Origin: an uncultured Bacteroidota bacterium | GTDB lineage: Bacteria; Bacteroidota; Bacteroidia; Flavobacteriales; Flavobacteriaceae | NCBI GenBank assembly: GCA_913041125.1 | Contig: CAJWHM010000014.1 | Coordinates: forward strand, 1-50,247 | DNA: 50,247 nt | Direction of reading: 5' to 3' | Shown here: positions 8,272 through 17,603 of the stretch, in pieces | Layout of the letters: each line of letters begins with the position of its first letter | How positions within the stretch are numbered: the stretch's first letter is position 1 | Notes under the pieces: generated by a model | Database searches by the model: none | Told to the model about the DNA's origin: nothing | Seen by the model: the letters and a program-made list of their open reading frames with translations, nothing else | Translations under genes and position numbers: made by a program

Positions 8272-10679
8272 AAGAAGTTGCCCAATGGTTTGATGATCAA
8301 GGTTGGCGCCCTCAAGCTTTTCAAAAAGAATGTTGGAAAGCATATGCTCAAGGCTTAAATGGAATGCTGCATGCTCCTACAGGAAGCGGAAAAACCCTTG
8401 CGCTCTGGGGTGGAATTGTACAAGAAGCTTTTCATGTTAAAAAACATCCTACAGGATTACAAGCTCTATGGCTTACACCCCTTCGCGCTTTGGCGGTAGA
8501 AATACAACAGGCTACCCAACGCATTACAACGGATTTGATTCCTGAGTTGCAGGTTGCACTCCGGACAGGAGATACTTCCCAAAGTGAACGTACCAAACAA
8601 AAGCAAAAACCTTCTTTCGGATTAGTAACTACCCCCGAAAGTCTTCATGTGATATTAAGCACTAAAGACCACCAAAAACAATTTAAAAATCTAAAAGTTA
8701 TTATAGTAGACGAATGGCACGAACTTCTCGGAACCAAAAGAGGGGTGCAAGTAGAATTGGCTTTAGCATACTTGCGGTCTTTTTTACCTGTTTTAAAAGT
8801 TTGGGGAATCTCTGCCACATTGGGGAATAAAGATTTGGCTCGAGAAATATTACTAGGTCCTTTAGAAAATTACACCATCGTAAAGGCTGATATAAATAAA
8901 AAAATTAATGTAAAATCAATCTTACCCAAAAAGATGGAAAGCTTCCCTTGGCGTGGGCATTTGGGGATTCAGCTTTTGCCACACGTTTTGAAATTGGTAA
9001 AAAAAAACAAAACCACATTGATTTTTACCAATACACGTGCTCAATGCGAGATTTGGTTCCATGAACTTTTAAATGCCGAACCCAACCTTGCTGGAAGTAT
9101 GGCCATGCATCACGGTAGTATTGATAAAAAATTACGACTTTGGGTAGAAGAGGCTTTACGCAAAGAACAATTGAAAGTAGTGGTCTGTACCTCCAGTTTA
9201 GATCTTGGGGTAGACTTTAGCCCTGTAGAAAATTGTGTGCAAATTGGCAGCCCTAAAGGTGTTGGGCGATTTATCCAACGTGCTGGACGTAGCGGTCATA
9301 AACCTAAAGCAGGAAGTACGATTCACTTTTTGCCAACACACGCCATGGAACTCATTGAGTCTGTGGCCTTGCAACGAGGGATCGAAAGTCAGCAAATAGA
9401 AGATCGTATGCCTTATCTCAACAGCTATGATGTATTGCTTCAATTTTTAATGACCCTCGCCGTCGGAAGTGGTTTTCAACCCAAAAAATTATTCCCAATC
9501 ATCAAGCAAACCTTTTGCTTTCAAACCCTTAATGATGAACAATGGCAATGGATTATCAATTTCTTAGTTAAAGGAAGTCAAAGTCTAGAATATTATGATG
9601 AATATAAAAAAGTGAATGTGTTAGAGGATGGAAGTCTTAAAGTTGTAAACAAAGGAATCGCTATGCGTCATCGTTTTTCTATGGGCACCATAGTGAGTGA
9701 TGCCATTTTAAAAGTCCGTTATCAGAAAGGAGGTTATTTGGGTACAGTTGAAGAATGGTTTGTCGCCAAACTAAAACCGGGTGATGTATTTACTTTTTCA
9801 GGCAGAAATTTAGAACTGATACGGATGCACAATATGGAAGTCATCGTTCGAAAATCAAAATCAAAAAAAGGTAGAATCCCAGCATGGATGGGAGGACGCA
9901 TGAGTTTCAGTGCCCACCTCAGCGATCTATTAAAAAATGCTTTGTTTGAAAATCAAAATCAAGAAACCCCAGAATTTAAATCACTTAGACCTGTTTTTTA
10001 TCAGCAGAAAAAAGAGTCCATCGTCCCACAGCCCCATCAGTTTTTGATTGAACGTTTTGAAACCAAGGAAGGCTTCCATACTGTTTTTTATCCTTTTGAG
10101 GGCTACGCGATACACGAAGCCCTCGCCAGTCTGATGGCCTATCGAATCAGCTTATTGTCTCCCATAACCTTTAGCATGTCCTTTAATGATTATGGCTTTG
10201 AACTTCTATCCGATCAGGCTTTTTCTAAAGAATACTTTTTGGATAACAATCTGCTGACAATTGAGCATTTGCATGAGGATTTAGAACGAAGCATAAATGT
10301 CTCTGAAATGGCAAGACGTCGTTTCCGGGATATTGCAGTTATTTCCGGTTTGGTTTTTCAAGGCTTTCACAACAAGCCTATTAAAGCTAAACACCTGCAA
10401 AGTAGTTCCCAATTGTTTTATGATGTATTTAAAGACTATGAACCTAACAACCTGCTATACCAGCAGGCATTAGAAGAAACTTTTGATCATGGGATGGAAC
10501 GCGGACGGATGATCAAGGTTTTTGAAAATATTCAAAAGCAAGATATTGTCTGGCGGGATTGTAGCCAACCCACTCCTTTCTCCTTTCCTTTGATTACGGA
10601 TCGTATTCGTTCTAAACTATCTTCAGAAAGTGTTGAAGATCGAATCAAGAAAATGTATCTTCAACTTGAGAAAAAATGA
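8268..10679 (+). CDS. ligase-associated DEXH-box helicase (Lhr-core type)
   Basis: This 803-residue superfamily 2 helicase of the Lhr-core group has Walker A at APTGSGKT, motif II DEWH (DExH), motif III SATLG, and motif VI QRAGRSGHK. C-terminal winged-helix and Lhr-specific regions follow. Homologues of this family in ligase clusters are 3'-to-5' DNA translocases. It lies between the ligase and the PdeM-like phosphoesterase, overlapping both by 4 bases, so all four products are probably made together. The sequence is intact with no frameshift. The exact repair substrate is not known from sequence. Confidence 0.94.
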   Translation: MKEVAQWFDDQGWRPQAFQKECWKAYAQGLNGMLHAPTGSGKTLALWGGIVQEAFHVKKHPTGLQALWLTPLRALAVEIQQATQRITTDLIPELQVALRTGDTSQSERTKQKQKPSFGLVTTPESLHVILSTKDHQKQFKNLKVIIVDEWHELLGTKRGVQVELALAYLRSFLPVLKVWGISATLGNKDLAREILLGPLENYTIVKADINKKINVKSILPKKMESFPWRGHLGIQLLPHVLKLVKKNKTTLIFTNTRAQCEIWFHELLNAEPNLAGSMAMHHGSIDKKLRLWVEEALRKEQLKVVVCTSSLDLGVDFSPVENCVQIGSPKGVGRFIQRAGRSGHKPKAGSTIHFLPTHAMELIESVALQRGIESQQIEDRMPYLNSYDVLLQFLMTLAVGSGFQPKKLFPIIKQTFCFQTLNDEQWQWIINFLVKGSQSLEYYDEYKKVNVLEDGSLKVVNKGIAMRHRFSMGTIVSDAILKVRYQKGGYLGTVEEWFVAKLKPGDVFTFSGRNLELIRMHNMEVIVRKSKSKKGRIPAWMGGRMSFSAHLSDLLKNALFENQNQETPEFKSLRPVFYQQKKESIVPQPHQFLIERFETKEGFHTVFYPFEGYAIHEALASLMAYRISLLSPITFSMSFNDYGFELLSDQAFSKEYFLDNNLLTIEHLHEDLERSINVSEMARRRFRDIAVISGLVFQGFHNKPIKAKHLQSSSQLFYDVFKDYEPNNLLYQQALEETFDHGMERGRMIKVFENIQKQDIVWRDCSQPTPFSFPLITDRIRSKLSSESVEDRIKKMYLQLEKK

Positions 10680-11320
10680 CAATAAAGCGGATAAATATCG
10701 GCGAAAATCATTTTGACTTACACCCCAGTGGCGCCATCTATTGGGTAGAAAAAGAAACCCTTATGCTTGCTGATGTACATCTGGGGAAAGTAGCTCATTT
10801 TCGAAAAAATGGCATTGCCGTTCCACGAGAAGCTGAGGGTTCCTTTTATAAAAAAATCACCCTCCTTTTTAACAAATTTGAAGTAAATCGTATCCTTTTT
10901 TTAGGAGATCTTTTCCACAGTTTTCAAAATAACGAATGGCACTTGTTTAGCTCTTGGGTCAAGCAACAGCAAAACGAGTTGATCCTTATTGAAGGAAACC
11001 ACGATGTAATCCCAGCAAGTAAATTTGAGCAACTGGGAATGACTATTACATCTGATTTCAGCGAAGAAACTTTTTACTTTTGCCATTTCCCTACCAAAAA
11101 AGAAAAATACTTTGTTTTTTGTGGACATGTTCATCCTGGAGTAAAACTCAAAGGAGCTGGGCTTCAACAACTTAAAATGCCCTGTTTTTTCCAAAGTCAA
11201 AATCAATTGATTCTTCCTGCTTTTGGGGCTTTCACGGGTTTACATATACTTAGCCCTAAAGAAGATGATCGTGTCTATGTGACTTCAGGAAAAGAAGTGA
11301 TGGAAATAGAAAGGAATTAA
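10676..11320 (+). CDS. pdeM: ligase-associated metallophosphoesterase (PdeM-like endonuclease)
   Basis: This 214-residue calcineurin-like phosphoesterase has the full set of metal-binding motifs: LADVHLG (D33, H35), FLGDLFHS, IEGNHDV and FCGHVHPG. It matches the ligase-associated damage-response endonuclease PdeM family, whose members act as manganese-dependent DNA endonucleases. It is the last of the four overlapping genes. Its ATG overlaps the helicase stop, and its own stop is only a couple of bases before the likely beginning of mfd, so mfd may belong to the same transcript. The gene symbol is given by family only. Confidence 0.9.
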   Translation: MTIKRINIGENHFDLHPSGAIYWVEKETLMLADVHLGKVAHFRKNGIAVPREAEGSFYKKITLLFNKFEVNRILFLGDLFHSFQNNEWHLFSSWVKQQQNELILIEGNHDVIPASKFEQLGMTITSDFSEETFYFCHFPTKKEKYFVFCGHVHPGVKLKGAGLQQLKMPCFFQSQNQLILPAFGAFTGLHILSPKEDDRVYVTSGKEVMEIERN

Positions 11321-11322
11321 CT

Positions 11323-14300
11323 ATCAAGCCTTTATATTTACAAAAAAAAAAAATCAATCCGTTATTAAACGTATTTGATAATCTCAGTACCCAGAAGAAA
11401 CTACTAGCTGCTTTTTCTGAAAAGCAGTGCGTACACATCAAAGGTCTAGTAGGTTCAGGTTTATCCTTCCGTTTTGCAGCTGCATTCCAAAAACAAGATC
11501 AATCGCTTTTATTCATTCATGAGAATGCTGAACTAGCAGCTTATTTTTTAAATGATTTTGAGCGTTTACTCGGTGCATCAGAAGTGCTCTTTTTTCCAGC
11601 CAGCTATCGACAGGCATATGCTCCCGAAACTACAGACAATGCAAATATCTTACTTCGGGCAGAAGTCTTAAAAAAACTTAGTTCATCAAAAAAGCCAAAG
11701 ATTATCGTAACATATCCCCAAGCTGTTTTTGAAAAAATTATTTCTCAACATACCCTAAAACGGATTACGCTCAAATTAAAAAAAGATACAGAAGTGTCAC
11801 TGAATCATATAAATGAGCGACTTTTTGAAATGGGTTTTGAACGTGCAGATTTTGTTACAAGCCCTGGAGAATTTGCTGTTCGAGGTGGAATTATTGATGT
11901 TTTTTCTTTTGCTTATCAGTACCCCTACAGAATTGAATTTTTTGATGAAACTATAGAACGACTTTCCAGTTTTGATGTCAATAGCCAGCGTTCCATAAGT
12001 GCTTTTGAAGAAATTGAATTACTCCCCAATACATCCAATCACGATTTTACCGATAAAAGGAAAACCCTACTTTCATTCTTTTCCTCTAAGAGTTCTATTG
12101 TTTTTAATGATCTAGATAAGACAACCTATCGATTGGAACAGCTTTATAAAAAAGCAGAGAGCGTATACCAAGAATTGGAAACTACTAGTCAATATGCCCC
12201 AGAAATTTTATTTGTTAAACCCGAAGAATTAATTACGGATTGTCAAAGCCGTTCAGTATTTGTACTAGAAAAAACTACACAAATTAATATTAGAGAACAG
12301 ATTCTAATCAAGCAGAGCCCCCAACCTGCTTTTAATAAAAAGTTTGATATGCTTGTTTCTCATCTCAATGAAAATAAAGATCAGGGATATAGAAATACTC
12401 TTTTTTGTAGTAATGATCAACAAGCCAAACGCTTTCATGACATTTTTGATGAAATGAAAGAGGATATTCATTATCAAACTAAAGTACTTGCTATTTATGA
12501 AGGTTTTGAAGACTTAGAGGCCAAGTGGGCTTGTTTCACAGATCATCAGATTTTTGAACGTTATCACAAATATCAGCTCAAATCGGATAGAAGAAAAAAA
12601 GAAGCACTAAATCTAAAAGAACTCACACGAATGGAAATTGGCGACTATGTAACTCACATAGACCACGGGATTGGAACTTATGGAGGATTACAACGCATTG
12701 AAGTAGAGGGAAAATGGCAGGAAGCTATCAAGCTGATTTATGGAGAACGTGATATTCTTTATTTGAGCATTCACTCCTTACATAAAATTACTCGCTATTC
12801 TGGAAAAGACGGATCTGTTCCTAAGATTTACAAGTTAGGATCTAAAGCTTGGAAAGTACTTAAACAAAAAACAAAAAATAAGGTAAAAGAAATAGCCTTT
12901 AACCTAATCGAACTTTATGCCAAAAGAAAAGAAAAAATAGGTTATGCATTTGATCCTGACAGCTATTTACAGTGGGAATTAGAAGCTTCCTTTTTATTTG
13001 AAGATACTCCAGACCAAGAAAAAGCTACTCAAGCAATTAAATCAGACATGGAATCAACAACTCCTATGGATCGACTTGTATGTGGAGATGTTGGTTTTGG
13101 AAAAACTGAAGTTGCTATTCGCGCAGCATTTAAAGCTGTAGATAATAGTAAACAAGTTGTAGTATTAGTTCCAACAACAATATTAGCTTTTCAACATTAT
13201 AAATCTTTTTCTCAACGATTAAAAGACTTCCCTGTAAGAGTGGATTATCTAAATCGCTTTAGAACTACCAAAGACAAAACCTTGATTTTAAAAGATTTGG
13301 CTGATGGAAAAATCGACATCCTTATTGGAACACACCAATTAGTAAGTAAAAATGTGATTTTTCAAGACTTGGGGTTATTGATTGTTGATGAAGAACAAAA
13401 ATTTGGTGTCGCTGTAAAAGAGAAAATACGGTCTCTAAAAACCAATATAGATGTCTTAACACTAACAGCTACACCTATACCTAGAACACTTCAATTTAGT
13501 TTAATGGCCGCAAGAGATCTTTCTGTAATTGCAACCCCACCTCCAAATAGATATCCAATAAATAGTGAAGTTGTTCGATTTAATGAAACTCAGATTCGCG
13601 ATGGAATTCTCTATGAATTACAACGCGGTGGGCAAGTATTTTTTATTCATAACCGAGTAGAAAATATTTTGGAAATGGAGGGGCTTATTCAACGTTTAGT
13701 TCCCGATGCAAGAATTGTTGTAGGTCACGGTCAAATAGATGGTCGAAAATTAGAAAAAATATTACTAGGATTTATGAATGGTGAATATGATATTCTTATT
13801 GCTACCACCATAATTGAAAATGGATTAGATGTGCCAAATGCAAATACAATATTTATAAACAATGCCAATAATTTTGGATTGAGTGATCTACATCAAATGA
13901 GAGGTCGTGTAGGAAGGAGTAATAAAAAAGCCTTTTGTTATTTTATTACTCCCCCTCTAAGCTCTATGAGTACTGACGCACAAAAAAGAATTAAAACTGT
14001 TGAACAATTTTCTGCTATTGGTTCCGGAATCCAAATTGCAATGAAAGATCTTGAGATCCGTGGTGCTGGAGATCTTTTAGGAGGTGAACAAAGTGGATTC
14101 ATCAACGAAATGGGATTTGAAACTTATCAAAAAATCTTACAACAAGCAATTGAAGAATTAAAAGAAAATGAATTTAAATCTATTTACAATAAGGATGAAA
14201 ATAATGATATAAATTTCTTCACTAATGAAATACAAATTGATACTGATCTTGAAATATTAATTCCTGATCATTATGTTAATATAGTTAAAGAACGTTTAGC

Positions 14301-14691
14301 ATTATATCAAGAATTAAGTAAAATAAAAACAAATATTGATTTAGAAGAATTTGAAATCAAATTAAGAGATCGATTTGGCCCACTCCCTTTGGAAACTGTC
14401 GAACTTATTGAAAGTGTGCGTTTAAAGTGGATAGTAACTAAATTAGGTATAGAAAGATTAATAATAAAAAACGGAAACTGTTTATGTTTTTTTATTTCTA
14501 ACCAAAAAAGTGATTTTTTCCAAAGTGAGGAATTCAACTATATAATTTATCAAATTCAAAAAAAATCAGACCGGTTAACTTTAAAAGAAAAAATAACTCC
14601 CGATGGACCTAAACTAATATTATCTGTAAACAAAATTAAAGACATAAAGTCTCTTAAGTCCTTACTTAATCAATTGGTTTATGAAAGCTAA
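11323..14691 (+). CDS. mfd: transcription-repair coupling factor Mfd, start codon unclear
   Basis: Mfd recognises RNA polymerase stalled at DNA lesions, removes it and recruits UvrA. From the N-terminus there is a UvrB-like region (GLVGSGLSF, then VLFFPASYRQAY), the RNA-polymerase interaction domain (MEIGDYVTHIDHGIGTYGG), and a RecG-like motor. The motor has Walker A GDVGFGKTE (Lys about residue 594), DEEQ at about 689-692, TATPIPRT, and QMRGRVGRS. A C-terminal TRCF domain follows. The first ATG/GTG/TTG in frame is the GTG at 11584, but clear coding continues upstream for about 80 codons, and the preceding in-frame stop is at 11266. I set the start at the in-frame ATC at 11323, giving 1122 residues, a normal length. 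A 12-A run at 11342-11353 could also hide an indel. It overlaps the convergent ACT-domain gene by 4 bases. Its G+C falls markedly towards the 3' end. Confidence 0.9.
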   Translation: MKPLYLQKKKINPLLNVFDNLSTQKKLLAAFSEKQCVHIKGLVGSGLSFRFAAAFQKQDQSLLFIHENAELAAYFLNDFERLLGASEVLFFPASYRQAYAPETTDNANILLRAEVLKKLSSSKKPKIIVTYPQAVFEKIISQHTLKRITLKLKKDTEVSLNHINERLFEMGFERADFVTSPGEFAVRGGIIDVFSFAYQYPYRIEFFDETIERLSSFDVNSQRSISAFEEIELLPNTSNHDFTDKRKTLLSFFSSKSSIVFNDLDKTTYRLEQLYKKAESVYQELETTSQYAPEILFVKPEELITDCQSRSVFVLEKTTQINIREQILIKQSPQPAFNKKFDMLVSHLNENKDQGYRNTLFCSNDQQAKRFHDIFDEMKEDIHYQTKVLAIYEGFEDLEAKWACFTDHQIFERYHKYQLKSDRRKKEALNLKELTRMEIGDYVTHIDHGIGTYGGLQRIEVEGKWQEAIKLIYGERDILYLSIHSLHKITRYSGKDGSVPKIYKLGSKAWKVLKQKTKNKVKEIAFNLIELYAKRKEKIGYAFDPDSYLQWELEASFLFEDTPDQEKATQAIKSDMESTTPMDRLVCGDVGFGKTEVAIRAAFKAVDNSKQVVVLVPTTILAFQHYKSFSQRLKDFPVRVDYLNRFRTTKDKTLILKDLADGKIDILIGTHQLVSKNVIFQDLGLLIVDEEQKFGVAVKEKIRSLKTNIDVLTLTATPIPRTLQFSLMAARDLSVIATPPPNRYPINSEVVRFNETQIRDGILYELQRGGQVFFIHNRVENILEMEGLIQRLVPDARIVVGHGQIDGRKLEKILLGFMNGEYDILIATTIIENGLDVPNANTIFINNANNFGLSDLHQMRGRVGRSNKKAFCYFITPPLSSMSTDAQKRIKTVEQFSAIGSGIQIAMKDLEIRGAGDLLGGEQSGFINEMGFETYQKILQQAIEELKENEFKSIYNKDENNDINFFTNEIQIDTDLEILIPDHYVNIVKERLALYQELSKIKTNIDLEEFEIKLRDRFGPLPLETVELIESVRLKWIVTKLGIERLIIKNGNCLCFFISNQKSDFFQSEEFNYIIYQIQKKSDRLTLKEKITPDGPKLILSVNKIKDIKSLKSLLNQLVYES

Positions 14692-15347
14692 AGTAGTTTA
14701 AGATTTTTAATGACCTTGAAAGCAATATCTACTTGATCTTCGTTCATTAAAATGGTAAATTCGTTTGAAGTAGAAATAACTTCAGTTATGTTTACCCCCT
14801 CCCAAGAAAGCCTTTGAAAGATAAAATAATATATTCCAGGAATTTTGACATTTTCAATTGGAAGCTTAATAGTAATTGATGACAAGTTTTCAACTTTAGA
14901 TTGACAAACTTCATTTTTAAAAAGCTCATCTACAAGATCAACAATATTTTGACTTACTACAATATTACTTTCTGCAACACCTCTAGAAGAAGTGTAAAAT
15001 ACATCTTTTTGCTGCTCAATTTTTTTTAAAAGATTTGCTTGAGTGAGTAAAAGTGTATCTGAAAGTAAAAATCCGTAATCTACTAATGATGATCTTACTG
15101 TTATGTCTCCAAGATTTTGAAGAATTCTAATAATTTTTTTTGTAGCAGCAAAATCGGTATCATCTGATACCCGTTTTAAAGACATGATAATTGCTCCCTG
15201 ATTAACAGGTTTTCTCATTAATAACTCAATGTCGGGATGAATTTTCCTTGCTAAAGATGTTAAATTAATTATTTTATCAGACAGTGCATAAGATAAATAT
15301 GGTTTTGTCTTAATGTATTCATTAACTGTAGCTGCAATTGTTTTCAT
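14688..15347 (-). CDS. ACT-domain-containing protein (aspartate-kinase C-terminus-like)
   Basis: This protein has 219 residues from the ATG at 15347. An ATG 30 bases further upstream would add MLYLQLKLDI. The N-terminal half is mostly helical and looks like a winged-helix or dimerisation region (residues about 10-90). The C-terminal half has the ACT-like pattern ITIKLPIENVKIPGIYYFIF...EGVNITEVISTSNEFTILM, which is typical of regulatory amino-acid-binding domains such as that of aspartate kinase. No kinase domain is present. It may sense an amino acid or be a stand-alone regulatory subunit. Similar proteins occur in flavobacteria, sometimes labelled aspartate kinase, but no catalytic function can be supported. 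Its stop overlaps the mfd stop by 4 bases. Confidence 0.7.
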   Translation of the reverse strand: MKTIAATVNEYIKTKPYLSYALSDKIINLTSLARKIHPDIELLMRKPVNQGAIIMSLKRVSDDTDFAATKKIIRILQNLGDITVRSSLVDYGFLLSDTLLLTQANLLKKIEQQKDVFYTSSRGVAESNIVVSQNIVDLVDELFKNEVCQSKVENLSSITIKLPIENVKIPGIYYFIFQRLSWEGVNITEVISTSNEFTILMNEDQVDIAFKVIKNLKLL

Positions 15348-15519
15348 TATATCAAGTTTGAGTTGTAAATATAACAATGTGTATATTAACTTAACATATT
15401 GTTTTATAAAGTTGATTTGAATTCTATAATTAAACTATTGATTTAGAAAATAAAAAATTGATTATTAATCAAACTGATTAAAAGGATATAGTTGTTTCTT
15501 AAAACCTGTTCGTTTTGTT

Positions 15520-15527
15520 TATTTTTG
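15520..15527 (+). promoter_or_regulatory. -7 promoter element upstream of metG
   Basis: TATTTTTG matches the Bacteroidota -7 consensus TAnnTTTG exactly and lies 18 bases before the metG ATG at 15546. The nearest upstream TTG (15492-15494) is 25 bases away, a little long for a -33 partner. The call rests on the -7 match and its position. Confidence 0.45.
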
Positions 15528-15545
15528 AAAAATTTTAAATATATA

Positions 15546-17600
15546 ATGTCAAAAAGATATACGATTACGGCCGCACTTCCTTATACAAATGGTCCAATTC
15601 ATATAGGACACTTAGCAGGTGTTTACGTACCAGCTGATATTTATGCCCGCTATTTAAGAATAAAAGGTAATGATGTTGCTTTCATTTGTGGAAGTGATGA
15701 ACATGGTGTAGCAATTTCTTTAAAAGCAAAAAAGGAAGGTAAATCACCTAAAGAAATTATTGATCAATATGATGAGATTATTAGAAAGTCTTTTTCAGAG
15801 TTTGGGATAACATTTGATAATTATTCCAGAACCTCGAGGGATATTCACCATAAAACCGCCAAAGAGTTCTTTTCAGAACTAAATGAAAAAAATATTTTTG
15901 AAGAAAAAGTTACAGAACAACTATATGATCCAGAAGTGAAACAATTTTTGGCTGACCGCTATATTATTGGAACTTGTCCGATATGTCAATCTCCTGACGC
16001 ATATGGAGATCAATGTGAAAGCTGCGGGAGTAGTCTTAGCTCTTCGGAACTAATTAATCCTAAGTCTACTATTAGCGGATCGAAACCTGAAAAAAGAAAA
16101 ACAAAACATTGGTACCTTCCACTTCACAAATACGAATCTTTTTTAGAAAAATGGATTCTCAAGGGATATAAAAATATTTGGAAAACAAATGTTTATGGGC
16201 AAGTAAAATCATGGATAGATAACGGTTTGAAATCTAGAGCTGTAACAAGAGACTTAGATTGGGGAATTCCTATTCCTATTCAAGGAGAAGTAGGTAAAGT
16301 TCTTTATGTTTGGTTTGATGCACCAATTGGTTATATATCTTCTACAAAAGAATGGGCAGCAAAAAGAAAAATTGATTGGGAGCCTTATTGGAAAGATAAA
16401 CAAACTCAGTTAGTCCATTTTATTGGAAAAGATAATATTGTTTTTCACTGTATTATATTTCCTGTAATCCTTCATGCATCTGGTAAATACATTTTACCTA
16501 AAAATGTTCCTGCAAATGAATTTTTAAATTTGGAGGGACATAAAATATCTACATCAAAAAATTGGGCAGTATGGTTACATGAATATCTAAAAGACTTTCC
16601 AGATCAACAAGATGTTTTAAGATATGTCTTAACAGCAAACGCACCAGAGACAAAAGACAACGATTTTACATGGGAGGAATTTCAATCAAGAAATAATAAT
16701 GAGCTTGTAGCGATTTATGGTAATTTTATTAATAGAGTTATTGTACTTACACATAAATATTATTCTGGAAAAGTACCAAAATGTGACAAACTTAAAAAAG
16801 AGGATTTAGAGGTTTTATCTCAAATGGAATTAATCCCAGAGAAAATTGGCGATTGTATTGAAAATTTTAGGTTTAGAGAAGCTAGTCAACTTTTAATGCA
16901 ATTAGCAAGAATTGGCAACAAATATCTTGCTGACACCGAACCTTGGAAATTAATAAAAATTGATCCTGAAAGAGTTAAAGAAATAATATATACTGCTCTT
17001 CAGTTGGTAGTTGGATTATCTATAATTAGTGAGCCTATTTTACCTTATACCTCAAAAAAATTAAAAAAAATACTTAATCTTGATTCATCTCAATTTTCTT
17101 GGGATAATATAGGAAAAAAGAGAAATTTAATACCTAGTTCTTCTTTATTAAATAAAGGGCAGTTACTATTTAGTAAAATAGATAATGATATAATTAAAAA
17201 ACAACTATTAAAACTAAAAAATGGTTCAAATGATTTTAATTCAAATAGAAAAACCATCCCAGAAATAAAACCAAAAGTTTCTTTTAAGAATTTTGAAAAT
17301 CTAAACTTAAAGATAGCTGAAATTATCAATGCTAAGAAAGTCAAAAAAACAAAAAAATTAATTGAACTAGAAGTAAAACTTGGAAAGAAAACCAGAACTG
17401 TAGTCTCAGGAATTGCAAAGGATTTTGATGAAAAAGATATTGTTGGTAAAAAAGTAGTCTTACTAGAAAATCTTTTCCCAAAAAAATTGAAGGGTATAGA
17501 AAGTAATGGTATGGTATTACTAAGTAAAAATGAAAACGGAAATTTTATTTTTATTGGCCCAGACTTAAATGAAATTGAATCTGGAACTATCATTTATTAG
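15546..17600 (+). CDS. metG: methionyl-tRNA synthetase with C-terminal tRNA-binding domain
   Basis: This 684-residue class I synthetase charges tRNA-Met. The HIGH motif is at residues 19-22, a zinc knuckle has C144, C147, C157 and C160, and the KMSKS-type loop reads KISTS at 333-337. An anticodon-binding helical domain follows. The C-terminal ~110 residues form an EMAP/Trbp111-like OB fold that binds tRNA and dimerises. An in-frame start 54 bases upstream would add MFLKTCSFCL..., which is unlike the family, so MSKRYTITAALPYTNG was chosen. The TAG stop is followed by AAA and then the TTG start of the next gene in the same frame. Confidence 0.97.
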   Translation: MSKRYTITAALPYTNGPIHIGHLAGVYVPADIYARYLRIKGNDVAFICGSDEHGVAISLKAKKEGKSPKEIIDQYDEIIRKSFSEFGITFDNYSRTSRDIHHKTAKEFFSELNEKNIFEEKVTEQLYDPEVKQFLADRYIIGTCPICQSPDAYGDQCESCGSSLSSSELINPKSTISGSKPEKRKTKHWYLPLHKYESFLEKWILKGYKNIWKTNVYGQVKSWIDNGLKSRAVTRDLDWGIPIPIQGEVGKVLYVWFDAPIGYISSTKEWAAKRKIDWEPYWKDKQTQLVHFIGKDNIVFHCIIFPVILHASGKYILPKNVPANEFLNLEGHKISTSKNWAVWLHEYLKDFPDQQDVLRYVLTANAPETKDNDFTWEEFQSRNNNELVAIYGNFINRVIVLTHKYYSGKVPKCDKLKKEDLEVLSQMELIPEKIGDCIENFRFREASQLLMQLARIGNKYLADTEPWKLIKIDPERVKEIIYTALQLVVGLSIISEPILPYTSKKLKKILNLDSSQFSWDNIGKKRNLIPSSSLLNKGQLLFSKIDNDIIKKQLLKLKNGSNDFNSNRKTIPEIKPKVSFKNFENLNLKIAEIINAKKVKKTKKLIELEVKLGKKTRTVVSGIAKDFDEKDIVGKKVVLLENLFPKKLKGIESNGMVLLSKNENGNFIFIGPDLNEIESGTIIY

Positions 17601-17603
17601 AAA

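Noticed and set aside
15454-15468. TTGATT / AATCAA palindrome upstream of metG
   Set aside because: Short AT-rich arms are expected by chance; no supporting copy or regulator is seen.
17090-17593. 167-codon minus-strand open frame over the metG tail
   Set aside because: It is a Phe/Ser-rich shadow of a Lys/Ile-rich coding strand, typical of AT-rich DNA; the metG C-terminal OB fold is clear on the other strand.
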